NCBI GenBank assembly: GCA_002360635.1
Contig: DEQW01000004.1
Coordinates: 5,426-69,425 of the forward strand
Direction: 5' to 3'
DNA: 64,000 bases
Source of the DNA: Flavobacteriaceae bacterium UBA3356
GTDB lineage: Bacteria > Bacteroidota > Bacteroidia > Flavobacteriales > Flavobacteriaceae
The notes below the pieces were generated by a model that ran no database searches, was not told the DNA's origin, and saw nothing but the letters and a program-made list of their open reading frames with translations. The position numbers and the translations under genes were made by a program. Position 1 is the stretch's first letter. The number at the start of each line of letters is the position of its first letter. Shown piece after piece: positions 56,443 through 64,000 of the stretch.

Positions 56443-57126
56443 ATGAATTTTTTTTACAGAACCTTTTTACTTTTTATCCTCTTCTATTCTTCAAACACTC
56501 ACGCACAAGACTATTTTAAAGGTGTTATACACTATTCTGTGTCATATGAAAGTCTTCACCCAAACATTCAAAAACAAGTGTTAGAGCGTAATCTAGGCAC
56601 TTCATTTACAGCTTATATACTAGAAGACCGCTATGCAACCATTTACAATACCAAAGGTGAAAATGGTTGGAGGAAGATAATCGTTCGTTTGGATGAAGGA
56701 TACACCTATACCGAACTTGAAAAATCTGATACGATTGTAAAAACGAAATTTGGAAATAGTGATGAAAAATTAATTGATGTAAAGAAGAACACCAAACCTA
56801 CTAAAGAGGTATTGGGCGAACAGTGTCTATCAGTTACCTTAACTACAGAAAACACAGATCCTAATGCATGGTACACACTCCATTCTGGCACATATTATTA
56901 CAGCCCAAAGTATAAACTAAACCCTAAATTATATGAGGATTATGTTGATGGGTTTTGGAATGAATATGTAAAACGATCTCAAGCGGTGAGTATTTGGAAT
57001 AAGAATGAATTTCGACCTTATTTCACTTCCATTTCTGAAGCTACATCAATAGAAGAAAAAGAAGTAGACAAGGCTTTCTTTAACCCGAATCCAGATAAGG
57101 TTATCATAGAAGAATTATCAAAATAG
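56443..57126 (+). CDS. Secreted protein of unknown function
   Basis: 227 residues. A signal peptide (FFYRTFLLFILFYSSNTHAQ) is followed by FKGVIHYSVSYESLHP. The mature protein alternates short strands (FTAYILEDRYATIYNTKG, WRKIIVRLDEGYTYTE) and includes ILGEQC-like text (LGEQCLSVTLTTENTD), resembling GLPGLI/DUF4412-type lipoprotein-localisation-like beta domains; this resemblance is weak. It begins 10 bases after the symporter gene and may be part of the same transcript. Confidence 0.7.
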   Translation: MNFFYRTFLLFILFYSSNTHAQDYFKGVIHYSVSYESLHPNIQKQVLERNLGTSFTAYILEDRYATIYNTKGENGWRKIIVRLDEGYTYTELEKSDTIVKTKFGNSDEKLIDVKKNTKPTKEVLGEQCLSVTLTTENTDPNAWYTLHSGTYYYSPKYKLNPKLYEDYVDGFWNEYVKRSQAVSIWNKNEFRPYFTSISEATSIEEKEVDKAFFNPNPDKVIIEELSK

Positions 57127-57213
57127 GTTGTTGTACTCAAAACACATTAAAGCTGAGTTTCAATAACCCCTTCCCCGTAGTCTAAAACCTGCATTTCCCT
57201 TTTTATAAAATCG

Positions 57214-57221
57214 TACCTTTG
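57214..57221 (+). promoter_or_regulatory. -7 promoter element
   Basis: TACCTTTG matches TAnnTTTG, 76 bases upstream of the esterase ATG at 57298. The remainder of the 171-base spacer shows no gene on the plus strand. Confidence 0.45.
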
Positions 57222-57297
57222 GGTAGGTTTTACTATTACTTGCATAGTACAACCACTAACAAATACAAAAGGAATAGCTATAACCAACACAACCGCT

Positions 57298-58761
57298 ATG
57301 AAAAAACTACTGTTCTTTTGTACCGCCATACTACTAACAGTATCGGTACACGCGCAACAATTTGATGTTTCTTTTTCTAAAGATGTTCTTTCTGAACCCT
57401 TTACAGGGAACGTACTGCTCTATCTTTCGCAAGAAAACAAAAACCCAAAAAATGCTTTTGTACCGTTAGAGTTACCTCCGGTGTACCGTGTGCAGGTAAC
57501 CAACTTACAACCTAACGAAGGGGTGGTGTTTGACGATTCGGCTATTTCATACCCTAATACGCTTTCAAACATTGAGCGCGATACGTATTATGTGCAGGTA
57601 GTATTCGATCGTAATTTAGGGGGACAGACCATTGGTACGAGTCCGGGGAATCTTTATTCCGAGCCGCAACAAGTAATCTTCGATAAAAATTTTGATACCA
57701 CCCATACCCTACAAGCCGATCAAGTAGTGCCCGAAATTCCGTTTACAGAAACCAAGCACTTAAAAGAACTCGCCATACAATCGGAATTATTAAGTGAGTT
57801 TCACGATAAAGAAGTTACCATAGCCGGCGCTGTGAGTTTGCCAGATGAGTATTACGAAAACCCTGATGCTACCTACCCAGTATTGTTTTCGGTATTTGGG
57901 TTTGGTGCTAATTATAAAACCCATTCCGGATCTAAAAAATATGCTTTTTCACACCTGGCCGATACCCCGGCTATTGTGGTCTATCTGGATGGTAACAGTC
58001 CCGAAGGGCATTCCACCTATGCCAATAGCGATATAAATGGCCCTTGGGGCGATGCTTTGGTAAAAGAATTTATCCCAGCTTTAGAAACACAATACCGTAC
58101 CAATGGGGCCAAATTCGTGTTTGGACATAGTAGTGGGGGTTGGACGTCCTTATGGCTTCAGTTAAACTATCCCGAAACCTTTTCAGGGGCTTGGGCCAGT
58201 GCACCCGACCAAGTGGATTTTAGAAACTGGCAAGGCGAAAATATTTATCAAGTGGACAACCTATACTACGATCCCAACGGAAACCTATTGGCCGATATCA
58301 CCATGGGCGGCGGCTATCCCATTATAGCGGCCAAAGATATGTACCAAGTAGAACACGTAGTATACAGGGGCGACCAGATCCATTCGTTCGATGCGGTTTT
58401 TAGCAGTCGCGATGCCGATGGAGAGATTATCCGCTTGGTAGATGCGGAAACTGGAGACATTAACAAAGAAGCCTTACCACTTTTTAAACGCTACGACCTT
58501 TCGTATCAGATACGTACTAACTGGGAAACCTATAAGGACGCAGTAAATAACGACATTCGCATTTCCATAGGCGAACAGGATAACTTTCACCTTCACAAAG
58601 CAGTGCACCTGTTTGATGATGAAATGAAAAAACTGGAATCTACTATTGAGATTGACTATTACCCCGGCGATCACTTTACCGTCTTTACAAAGGAATATAA
58701 AGAAGACGGACAGCAGTTTTTAGACACCCAATACCAAGAGTGGCAACAGGAAAACAAGTAA
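57298..58761 (+). CDS. Secreted alpha/beta-hydrolase (esterase D-like) enzyme
   Basis: 487 residues. A signal peptide (MKKLLFFCTAILLTVSVHAQ) is followed by an N-terminal beta domain to about residue 150 and a putative-esterase alpha/beta-hydrolase domain. The nucleophile elbow is FGHSSGGWTSLW near residue 280. An oxyanion-type segment FSVFGFGANYKTHSG lies upstream, and the candidate histidine is in YYPGDHFTVF near the end. The family includes feruloyl and acyl-ester hydrolases acting on exported substrates; the substrate here is unknown. It has its own -7 element. Confidence 0.85.
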   Translation: MKKLLFFCTAILLTVSVHAQQFDVSFSKDVLSEPFTGNVLLYLSQENKNPKNAFVPLELPPVYRVQVTNLQPNEGVVFDDSAISYPNTLSNIERDTYYVQVVFDRNLGGQTIGTSPGNLYSEPQQVIFDKNFDTTHTLQADQVVPEIPFTETKHLKELAIQSELLSEFHDKEVTIAGAVSLPDEYYENPDATYPVLFSVFGFGANYKTHSGSKKYAFSHLADTPAIVVYLDGNSPEGHSTYANSDINGPWGDALVKEFIPALETQYRTNGAKFVFGHSSGGWTSLWLQLNYPETFSGAWASAPDQVDFRNWQGENIYQVDNLYYDPNGNLLADITMGGGYPIIAAKDMYQVEHVVYRGDQIHSFDAVFSSRDADGEIIRLVDAETGDINKEALPLFKRYDLSYQIRTNWETYKDAVNNDIRISIGEQDNFHLHKAVHLFDDEMKKLESTIEIDYYPGDHFTVFTKEYKEDGQQFLDTQYQEWQQENK

Positions 58762-58810
58762 CTGTTTTTTGAATTTTAATTTTCAGTAGTACGCAAATAA
58801 GTTTATTGTG

Positions 58811-59452
58811 TTATACAACCGTTATACTACCTAGATAGTCACTGGTGGAGTACTGTTTTGACGCTGTATTTTTAAACGTTGCCCATATCTCTAGCGTAAG
58901 ATCTTGCAGTTCTTCGGGGAATTGTAACACCACTTCCCCCATATGTCGTTGGGCGGCGGCTTCAAAGAAAATAAAGTCTTGCGTAGCGGGCACATAGGCT
59001 ATAGCCGATAGTTCATCCTCAGCATATGCCAAGCCCAGTGTGCTATTGTCTGTCCATTGTAACGATGCTTTCTGCTCCGCTTGCGCTGTGATAGATGCAT
59101 TCACCAACCCGCGTATGGGGCCTTTGCTAATAAGCACTTTTGGATAATCAATACTGAAACTATCGGCCGTGGGAATCATGGCCTCTGTTAAAAAATACGA
59201 CTTCGCGAAATCGAATCGGCTTTTCTTTTCTTCGGGTTGGTCAAAGCTTTCGTTTAAAAAAGCTTTTATCGGTAGCATAAAAGCGTACATCATTTTAAAC
59301 TTTAGTCGATTGCGCAGTTGTGCAGGGCTCGGCTTCTTGGTCGACTTTTTGGGTTTGCTTCGCATCACGGGAACCCCACGCCACGTAGTACCTACCACAG
59401 TACCCACCGTACCGGAAAAACCACCTAAAATACCATTATTGAATGTTGCCAT
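58811..59452 (-). CDS. DUF6266 family protein
   Basis: 213 residues with the very recognisable start MATFNNGILGGFSGTVGTVVG, TTWRGVPVMRSKPKKSTKKPS and SPAQLRNRLKFKMMYAFM of DUF6266, a family widespread in Bacteroidetes. No signal peptide. The C-terminal half is beta-rich (AYVPATQDFIFFEAAAQRHMG). Function unknown; genes of this family often occur in variable regions. It is the last gene before the AT-rich accessory segment on the right. Confidence 0.88.
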   Translation of the reverse strand: MATFNNGILGGFSGTVGTVVGTTWRGVPVMRSKPKKSTKKPSPAQLRNRLKFKMMYAFMLPIKAFLNESFDQPEEKKSRFDFAKSYFLTEAMIPTADSFSIDYPKVLISKGPIRGLVNASITAQAEQKASLQWTDNSTLGLAYAEDELSAIAYVPATQDFIFFEAAAQRHMGEVVLQFPEELQDLTLEIWATFKNTASKQYSTSDYLGSITVV

Positions 59453-59911
59453 AACAAGTAGAATTTGGTTAAGTTAGTATAAGGGGAGCCCCGAAATATA
59501 AAACGTATTCCCTTAAAAAACAAGTGTGTACCCAAAAAAAGCAAGGCGCACTCCCCTAGTTTCATCCGAGTTTTCTTCGAGAATACTTCGACCATTGCCC
59601 GTAAAAGCAGGTGTTTCTCGAAGAATCCTCGAAGGAATATCGAGCCAAACCTGAGTAAAACTCAAAAAACAATACAGCATACAAGTGACCAATTTTGTGC
59701 TTTGCTTTTTTTAGGTATATTTGAAGGATACTCCCCTAGATTTTATAAAAATAACAATAGCTTAAAAGCACAAAAATCTGCTCTTAGGATGTCAAATAAA
59801 GTATATAAGAGCAAAAACATTGCTTATATATACAAGTTACCCACAAGCTAAAAAACCAAGGTTATATAAAAAACATTAACTATTTAAAATCACTTTAAGG
59901 AATTAAAAACT
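59453..59911. other. 459-base repeat-bearing spacer at the accessory-island boundary
   Basis: No gene is recognised. It holds a near-perfect inverted pair (59531-59544, CCCAAAAAAAGCAA; 59702-59715, its reverse complement with one mismatch). A second inverted pair lies inside (TTCTTCGAGAA at 59573-59583 and TTCTCGAAGAA at 59615-59625). A 10-base direct repeat ACTCCCCTAG occurs at 59550-59559 and 59730-59739. The last 150 bases are strongly AT-rich and probably contain the promoter of the DUF4062 gene. Confidence 0.6.
59573..59625. repeat. Inverted repeat in the boundary spacer
   Basis: TTCTTCGAGAA and its exact reverse complement TTCTCGAAGAA are separated by 31 bases. They lie in a GC-richer patch with further TCGA-containing words (ACTTCGA, CCTCGAAGG, TATCGAG). 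It resembles the palindromic core of a small repeat family or a MITE-like remnant. Confidence 0.5.
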
Positions 59912-62572
59912 ATGGAAATACAGAAAGTTTATAAATGCTTTATATCTTCTCCTGGAGATTGTGAAAAAGAGAGAGAAATTTGTCAAAGTGTAATAAATAA
60001 AATAAATACAGGCTTAGCAAAACATCTTAGAATCAACTTTCAAACTTTTATGTGGGAATATGACGTTTTACCAGATATGGGGGGAAATGGTCAAGAAATT
60101 ATCGATAAGTATATAGAAAAATCAAATTACGATATCTTTATTGGTATAATGAAAAATCGTTTCGGACATCCAACAAAAAAAGCTGGAAGTGGGACGGAAC
60201 ACGAATTTAATGATGCTTTAGTTCGAAAAAATAAATCCAATGATTCAATTCCTCAAATCATTTTCTTCTTCGGAAAAGAAAACGTTGATTTAGACAATCC
60301 AAAAATTGATGAAATTTTAGAGCAACACAAAAAAGTGAAAACGTTCAAATCTAAAATTGGCGGTAATGGTATCTATACTGATTTTGAATCAATTGAAAAT
60401 TTTGAAAAAAAATTAGAAGAAAAACTAAACTTGTTTATTTCTGAATTATCTCCTCTAAATAACCCTAATGAGAAAATTAAAGAAATCGATGCTGTACAAA
60501 AACAACTTGAAAAAGATTTAGATGACTCCCTAAAAACATATAATGAAAAAAGTCCTGTCTGGATTGAACCTATAATTAGTACAAAACGAGAAATACCTAC
60601 TAACCCATCTAAAAACGAAGATAATAGAATTGAGTTAGATTATTTTATTCAAAATCCAGCAAATATAATTATTAAAGCTCCTTCAGAATTTGGCTTAACG
60701 TCATTAGCTCATTTTTTAAAATTAAATGCATGGAAATCGGGAAAAACATTTGTCTATATTGACTCTAAAAAAACAAAGCGTCATAAAGTAGTAAAGGATA
60801 TTCTAAATGAAGTCAAAGACTATTATTTTAAAACTATTGAAGATGTAGATTGTATTATACTGGATTCTATTTGCTTTGAAGAACATGGTATTATGCAGAT
60901 GATAAAGAATATTTGTGATGAATTCAAGAATATTCCTTTAATACTTTTAAATACACTTGATAATAACTTTTTTCTTAAATCTGATGAAGATGATAAAGTA
61001 GAAATTAGAAGAGACTTTAAACCTTATTATCTACTTCCTTTGCCACAAAAAGAAGTAAGGAAAGTTGTTACTACTTATGCAAAATCAAAATCGTTTATAG
61101 AAGATTATGAGAAGACTCTTTCAAAAGTCACTAAAGACCTAGAAACGCTCAATATGCATAGAACTGTTAAAAACTGTATTTCGGTTCTGAAAGCAAGCTC
61201 AAAAATGGCGGATGATTACTCTCCTATTAATAGAACAAAATTATTAGATACAATATTAAACGGAGTATTTCAAGATTATAATCTGCCAACATATCATGAC
61301 GAAAAACCTGATGTTGGAGATTGTAGGTTTGTATTAGGTTATTTGTGTGAACTACTGGTTTTAAAAGAAAATTTTGAATTTAATGATAAGTTTTTCAGAG
61401 AAGAATTAACTAAGTTCTGTAATGAAAATTTTATTTCTTTAGATTTAAGCTACTTATTAAGTGTTTTAAAAGATAATTCTATAATTGGCAGTACAAGTTC
61501 AGGTGAAAACTATTTTAAAAATTCATATTGGGTTTTCTACTTTATTGCACAAAGAATGAATATGGATGCTAATTTTCGTGAAAACATTTACAAAAACAAA
61601 AAGTATATTGATTATCCTGAAATTATCGAATTTTACACGGGTATAGATAGAAACAAAGAAGATGCTTTAATCATTCTAAGTAAAGACCTAGAGGAAACTT
61701 TACAAGTAGTAAGAACTAAAGTAAACATTCCTAATGATTTAAATCCTTTTAAAGCAATACAATGGAATCCTGACATTCCAACTTTAGAAAAAGAAGAAGC
61801 TAAAATTGGTGATAATGTTATTATATCAGGATTACCTGAGGAAGTTAAAGATAAATACGAGGATAAAAATTACAACCAAATTAAGCCTTATAATCAAGTC
61901 ATAAATTCAGTTATTAGAGACTATTCTTTTTTAGTCTTAATGCGTCAAATTTCGGCTACTTCAAGAGCGTTGCGCAATAGTGACTTTGTTACAGATTCAA
62001 ATCTCAAAAAAGAATTACTTAATAAAATTACTCAAGGATGGAATGAAGTTAACAAACTACTAATTGTTTTAGCTCCATTACTTGCCGATAAAGGTAATGT
62101 AGCATTTGAAGGTGCTAGATTTAATCTAGTTGAAGACGATTTCAATATCGCTGACCCAACTCAAAAAAGAATGGCTGTATTATTAGCTTTACCTACAAAC
62201 ATTGTTAAGTTTTTTAAAGATGACTTATATTCAACTAAAATTGGTCCCCTTCTTATTGACAAAGCAATTAAAGAATCTAATACTTTAATCAAACATGAGA
62301 TTATGTTATTAATAATAGCTGAGAGACCACAAAAATGGCGCGAAGTCATTGATAGTTATATAGTCAGTCTCGATAAAAATTCCTTTTTTCTTTCAGACGT
62401 ATTATCAGTATTAAAGTTCAACATAGATTTTAAAGCAACAGAAATGGAGGACTTGAATAAATTAAAAATGTTAGCAAAAAAATGTAGAGCTAAGCATATT
62501 TTGAAAAATAACAATCCAAACCTTGGATTAATAAAACGTCTTGATAGATTAGAGAAAGGTTCAAGATACTAA
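59912..62572 (+). CDS. DUF4062 - STAND/NACHT-like protein, putative defence effector
   Basis: 886 residues, no signal peptide or membrane helix. Residues 1-175 are a DUF4062 domain: KCFISSPGDCEKERE at 8-22, NRFGHPTKK and SGTEHEFNDALV at 93-104, a TIR-like Rossmann fold by family description. A linker (~180-240) leads to a P-loop-NTPase-like core. The Walker A position reads IIIKAPSEFGLTSLAHFL (253-270), with leucine where the lysine should be. A Walker B-like VDCIILDSI lies at 312-320. The C-terminal ~450 residues are helical repeats, a likely sensor. The architecture (effector, STAND core, sensor) recalls Avs/NACHT immune proteins. Base use is more AT-rich than the core genes. Function is inference. 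Confidence 0.8.
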   Translation: MEIQKVYKCFISSPGDCEKEREICQSVINKINTGLAKHLRINFQTFMWEYDVLPDMGGNGQEIIDKYIEKSNYDIFIGIMKNRFGHPTKKAGSGTEHEFNDALVRKNKSNDSIPQIIFFFGKENVDLDNPKIDEILEQHKKVKTFKSKIGGNGIYTDFESIENFEKKLEEKLNLFISELSPLNNPNEKIKEIDAVQKQLEKDLDDSLKTYNEKSPVWIEPIISTKREIPTNPSKNEDNRIELDYFIQNPANIIIKAPSEFGLTSLAHFLKLNAWKSGKTFVYIDSKKTKRHKVVKDILNEVKDYYFKTIEDVDCIILDSICFEEHGIMQMIKNICDEFKNIPLILLNTLDNNFFLKSDEDDKVEIRRDFKPYYLLPLPQKEVRKVVTTYAKSKSFIEDYEKTLSKVTKDLETLNMHRTVKNCISVLKASSKMADDYSPINRTKLLDTILNGVFQDYNLPTYHDEKPDVGDCRFVLGYLCELLVLKENFEFNDKFFREELTKFCNENFISLDLSYLLSVLKDNSIIGSTSSGENYFKNSYWVFYFIAQRMNMDANFRENIYKNKKYIDYPEIIEFYTGIDRNKEDALIILSKDLEETLQVVRTKVNIPNDLNPFKAIQWNPDIPTLEKEEAKIGDNVIISGLPEEVKDKYEDKNYNQIKPYNQVINSVIRDYSFLVLMRQISATSRALRNSDFVTDSNLKKELLNKITQGWNEVNKLLIVLAPLLADKGNVAFEGARFNLVEDDFNIADPTQKRMAVLLALPTNIVKFFKDDLYSTKIGPLLIDKAIKESNTLIKHEIMLLIIAERPQKWREVIDSYIVSLDKNSFFLSDVLSVLKFNIDFKATEMEDLNKLKMLAKKCRAKHILKNNNPNLGLIKRLDRLEKGSRY

Positions 62573-62820
62573 CTTATACAAGACTAAAAAATAAAAAAAA
62601 CCAGCTGGTAACAACGTATCCTGTGAAAAGCACTCGTTCAGCTCTTTAAAATTACTATTTTATTTTTTTAATTAATTATGTATAGCTCAGCTTTTGTATG
62701 GGCTTTAGACTAAAAAAAGTTAGACAACAATGCTATAAATAATTGCCTGTAAAAGAAGTGCTAACCCACGCAACGAAATCATACTCAAACACGTTGTAAC
62801 ACATTAAAAAAACATACCTA
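62573..62820. other. Spacer with attC-like inverted cores
   Basis: No gene is recognised in these 248 bases. TAACAACGT at 62609-62617 and ACGTTGTAA at 62791-62799 are opposed cores, and between them lies AGCACTCGTTCAGCT, the type of half-hairpin seen in cassette-end sequences of Flavobacteria. A palindrome CCAGCTGG lies at 62601-62608. The reading as a decayed cassette recombination site is tentative. Confidence 0.3.
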
Positions 62821-63495
62821 TTGAAAACATTGGATCTACCAGCAAAATATATTGAATTAAAAAATGAGGTCGAATCTTATTATTTGGATTATGAAACTAA
62901 CGCAGATGTAAAAAACAGAACTGAAAAGTATTACAAAGGAATTCAAATTTTATTTTCACCGCTTATACTAAAACCAAAAATAATGTTCATCGGAATAAAT
63001 CCAGGTGCAGGTTTTTATAATTATAATGGAAAGCACGTCAAAAGATTTAGTCCTTTAAATAAAATGGAATACTCATACGGCGAATATAGATTAGCTAAAC
63101 AAACAAGAAAATTATTTGAGCTTGCCGGATTAACAAACGACGATTTAAAAAATTCTGTAAAATCGAACTGCTTTTTTTTTGCAACAAAGAATGAAAAAGA
63201 ACTTTATCAGTTTTTGAGTCATTTAAAACCGACTGGAGTTTATACAAAATCAAAAAAGTGGATAAATATTTTAGTCAAAATAGTTGAGCCAAGGATAATA
63301 ATTTGCGAAGGAAAGAGTGCCTTCGATAGATTTATAAAAGACAAAGATTGTGAAATTAAAACTCACGAAAAAGTATTGTTTGCAAAATGGAACGAAATAA
63401 AAATTATCGGTTATAAGAGAAATTTCAGTAATATTATGTCGATAAATGATGTCGCCCAAAAACTGAAAAAAGCGCAGAATAATGTGCTACAATAA
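62821..63495 (+). CDS. Uracil-DNA glycosylase superfamily-like protein
   Basis: 224 residues from a TTG start (KTLDLPAKYIELKNEVE). The motif IMFIGINPGAGFYNY at about residues 54-68 matches the GxNPG water-activating loop of the uracil-DNA glycosylase superfamily. A later segment IIICEGKSAFDRF resembles the strand before the second conserved loop, and GYKRNFSN lies where the DNA-intercalation loop would be, but without the usual histidine-serine. It could act on DNA bases or be a diverged member with another role. It lies 248 bases after the DUF4062 gene, in the same AT-rich region and orientation. Confidence 0.68.
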   Translation: MKTLDLPAKYIELKNEVESYYLDYETNADVKNRTEKYYKGIQILFSPLILKPKIMFIGINPGAGFYNYNGKHVKRFSPLNKMEYSYGEYRLAKQTRKLFELAGLTNDDLKNSVKSNCFFFATKNEKELYQFLSHLKPTGVYTKSKKWINILVKIVEPRIIICEGKSAFDRFIKDKDCEIKTHEKVLFAKWNEIKIIGYKRNFSNIMSINDVAQKLKKAQNNVLQ

Positions 63496-63897
63496 AGAAC
63501 TGAAGTGAAAAACAAAACTTTTCTTAATTAATTTTTGACAATAGTATTTTAGGCTTACGGATTTCTAAATTGGATTCGTATGCTCTTTTCTTCTTTCTGA
63601 TTATAACCTAAAGTTACCTGATTCATTAAAAATCAAACTTAAGATGTATAACCGCAATTTGCTTGCGCCAATTCACTTTGCTCGTGTCGGCGGATTCGAC
63701 TACCCTACTGTTATGCTCAGGACAGGTTAAACCCACTCTGTAATTGCTACCGTTTATGCTTTAACAAAATTAAGTATCTTTAATACCGTAACTTACGGTT
63801 ATATGCGAACGTTAGCCTTCATTATGAACAACTAATACCAATATAAATTTTTATTTTAACGTATGTATTTAGTTATATTTAAATTCAAAAGAAATTA
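63496..63897. other. 402-base spacer with palindrome and repeat remnants
   Basis: No gene is recognised. It contains GCTCAGGACAGG at 63715-63726, shared with the repeat at 48126-48137. A perfect 15-base palindrome, ACCGTAA-C-TTACGGT, lies at 63785-63799. It is followed by TATATGCGAACGTTAGCC, which resembles ends of integron-type cassettes but does not match the GTTRRRY core exactly. Confidence 0.45.
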
Positions 63898-64000
63898 ATG
63901 AAACATTACATCTACTTATTAGTACTTATCGGATCGATTTTAATGGTAAATCAACATGCAATTGCACAAACAACTGAGTCCCAAACAGAGCAATTTCAAA
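63898..64000 (+). CDS. Secreted protein, 5' fragment
   Basis: The ATG at 63898 opens a frame that runs off the right edge after 34 codons. It encodes a signal peptide (HYIYLLVLIGSILMVNQHAIAQ) and the beginning of a polar mature region (TTESQTEQF). It is exported, but nothing more can be said from this fragment. Confidence 0.6.
   Translation, partial: MKHYIYLLVLIGSILMVNQHAIAQTTESQTEQFQ

Noticed and set aside
57147..57329. Minus-strand frame of 60 codons with a lipoprotein-like start (hydrophobic stretch, then VSGC)
   Set aside because: It overlaps the esterase start and its -7 element on the other strand. It has no recognisable promoter or partner, and the lipobox is likely a by-product of the AT-rich leader and the signal-peptide codons opposite.
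59912..63495. CRISPR or restriction-modification genes in the accessory segment
   Set aside because: No direct-repeat/spacer array, methyltransferase motifs or nuclease motifs could be found by reading either strand.
62573..63897. tRNA gene as the island attachment site
   Set aside because: No cloverleaf with a GTTCGA-type T-loop and CCA-proximal stem could be built in the spacers. The phrase TATAGCTCAG at 62690-62700 is an isolated D-loop-like word.

Overview
The window looks like a chromosomal segment of a marine-type Flavobacteriaceae (Bacteroidetes). It is AT-rich. Many genes are preceded by the phylum's -7 element TAnnTTTG, and initiation often uses TTG or GTG. It carries SusC/TonB-type receptors, a DUF4249 lipoprotein, DUF4834, DUF6266, a YfhO membrane protein, a fused CcsBA, a geranylgeranylglycerol-phosphate-type UbiA prenyltransferase and an apparent sulfonolipid gene pair. 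All of these point to that group. No rRNA, tRNA, CRISPR array or complete insertion sequence was recognised.

Layout. 1-10.2 kb: DUF1801 proteins, an MBL-fold hydrolase, a large conserved protein of unknown function, peroxiredoxin bcp, endonuclease III (nth), a 49-residue protein next to an ECF sigma factor, uvrA, and a secreted Arg/Ser-rich protein behind a sigma54-like promoter. 10.2-16.6 kb: glycosyltransferase, YfhO protein, DUF4834, an outer-membrane protein and a GNAT-like protein. 16.7-22.3 kb: an alpha-oxoamine synthase and a cysteine-synthase-like enzyme (probably capnine/sulfonolipid synthesis), a lipoprotein oligopeptidase B, YbaB and a thioredoxin. 22.5-27.2 kb: YegP, threonine aldolase, prfB with its programmed frameshift, and a ClC channel. 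27.3-33.9 kb: a minus-strand locus of four envelope genes (secreted protein, STN-TonB receptor, DUF4249 lipoprotein, MG2-like protein). 34-42 kb: a geranylgeranyl-reductase-like gene with a C-terminal frameshift, arsC, a second TonB-type barrel, fumC and a 7TM receptor with a C-terminal LuxR-like helix-turn-helix. 42-46.7 kb: ccsBA, group III truncated haemoglobin, a small membrane protein and a Crp/Fnr regulator. 46.7-52 kb: DUF2520, a lipoprotein, kdsC, UbiA, maf, another lipoprotein and an MscS channel. 52-58.8 kb: a PIG-L deacetylase, a 36-residue membrane peptide translationally coupled to a sodium:solute symporter, a secreted protein and an esterase.

The last ~5 kb differs. After the DUF6266 gene there is a repeat-bearing spacer. 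It is followed by visibly more AT-rich genes: an 886-residue DUF4062 protein with a STAND/NACHT-like middle domain that lacks the Walker A lysine, and a uracil-DNA-glycosylase-like protein. The spacers around them carry inverted repeats. This accessory island is the best candidate for an undescribed (probably anti-phage) system. A secreted protein gene is cut by the right edge.

Other points worth attention are two sigma54-like promoters after uvrA, 7-bp-period intergenic repeat arrays (one running up to the maf start codon), the cysteine-free endonuclease III, the frameshifted FAD oxidoreductase and small proteins easily missed by gene callers. All function calls come from motif recognition by eye. 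No database search was run.
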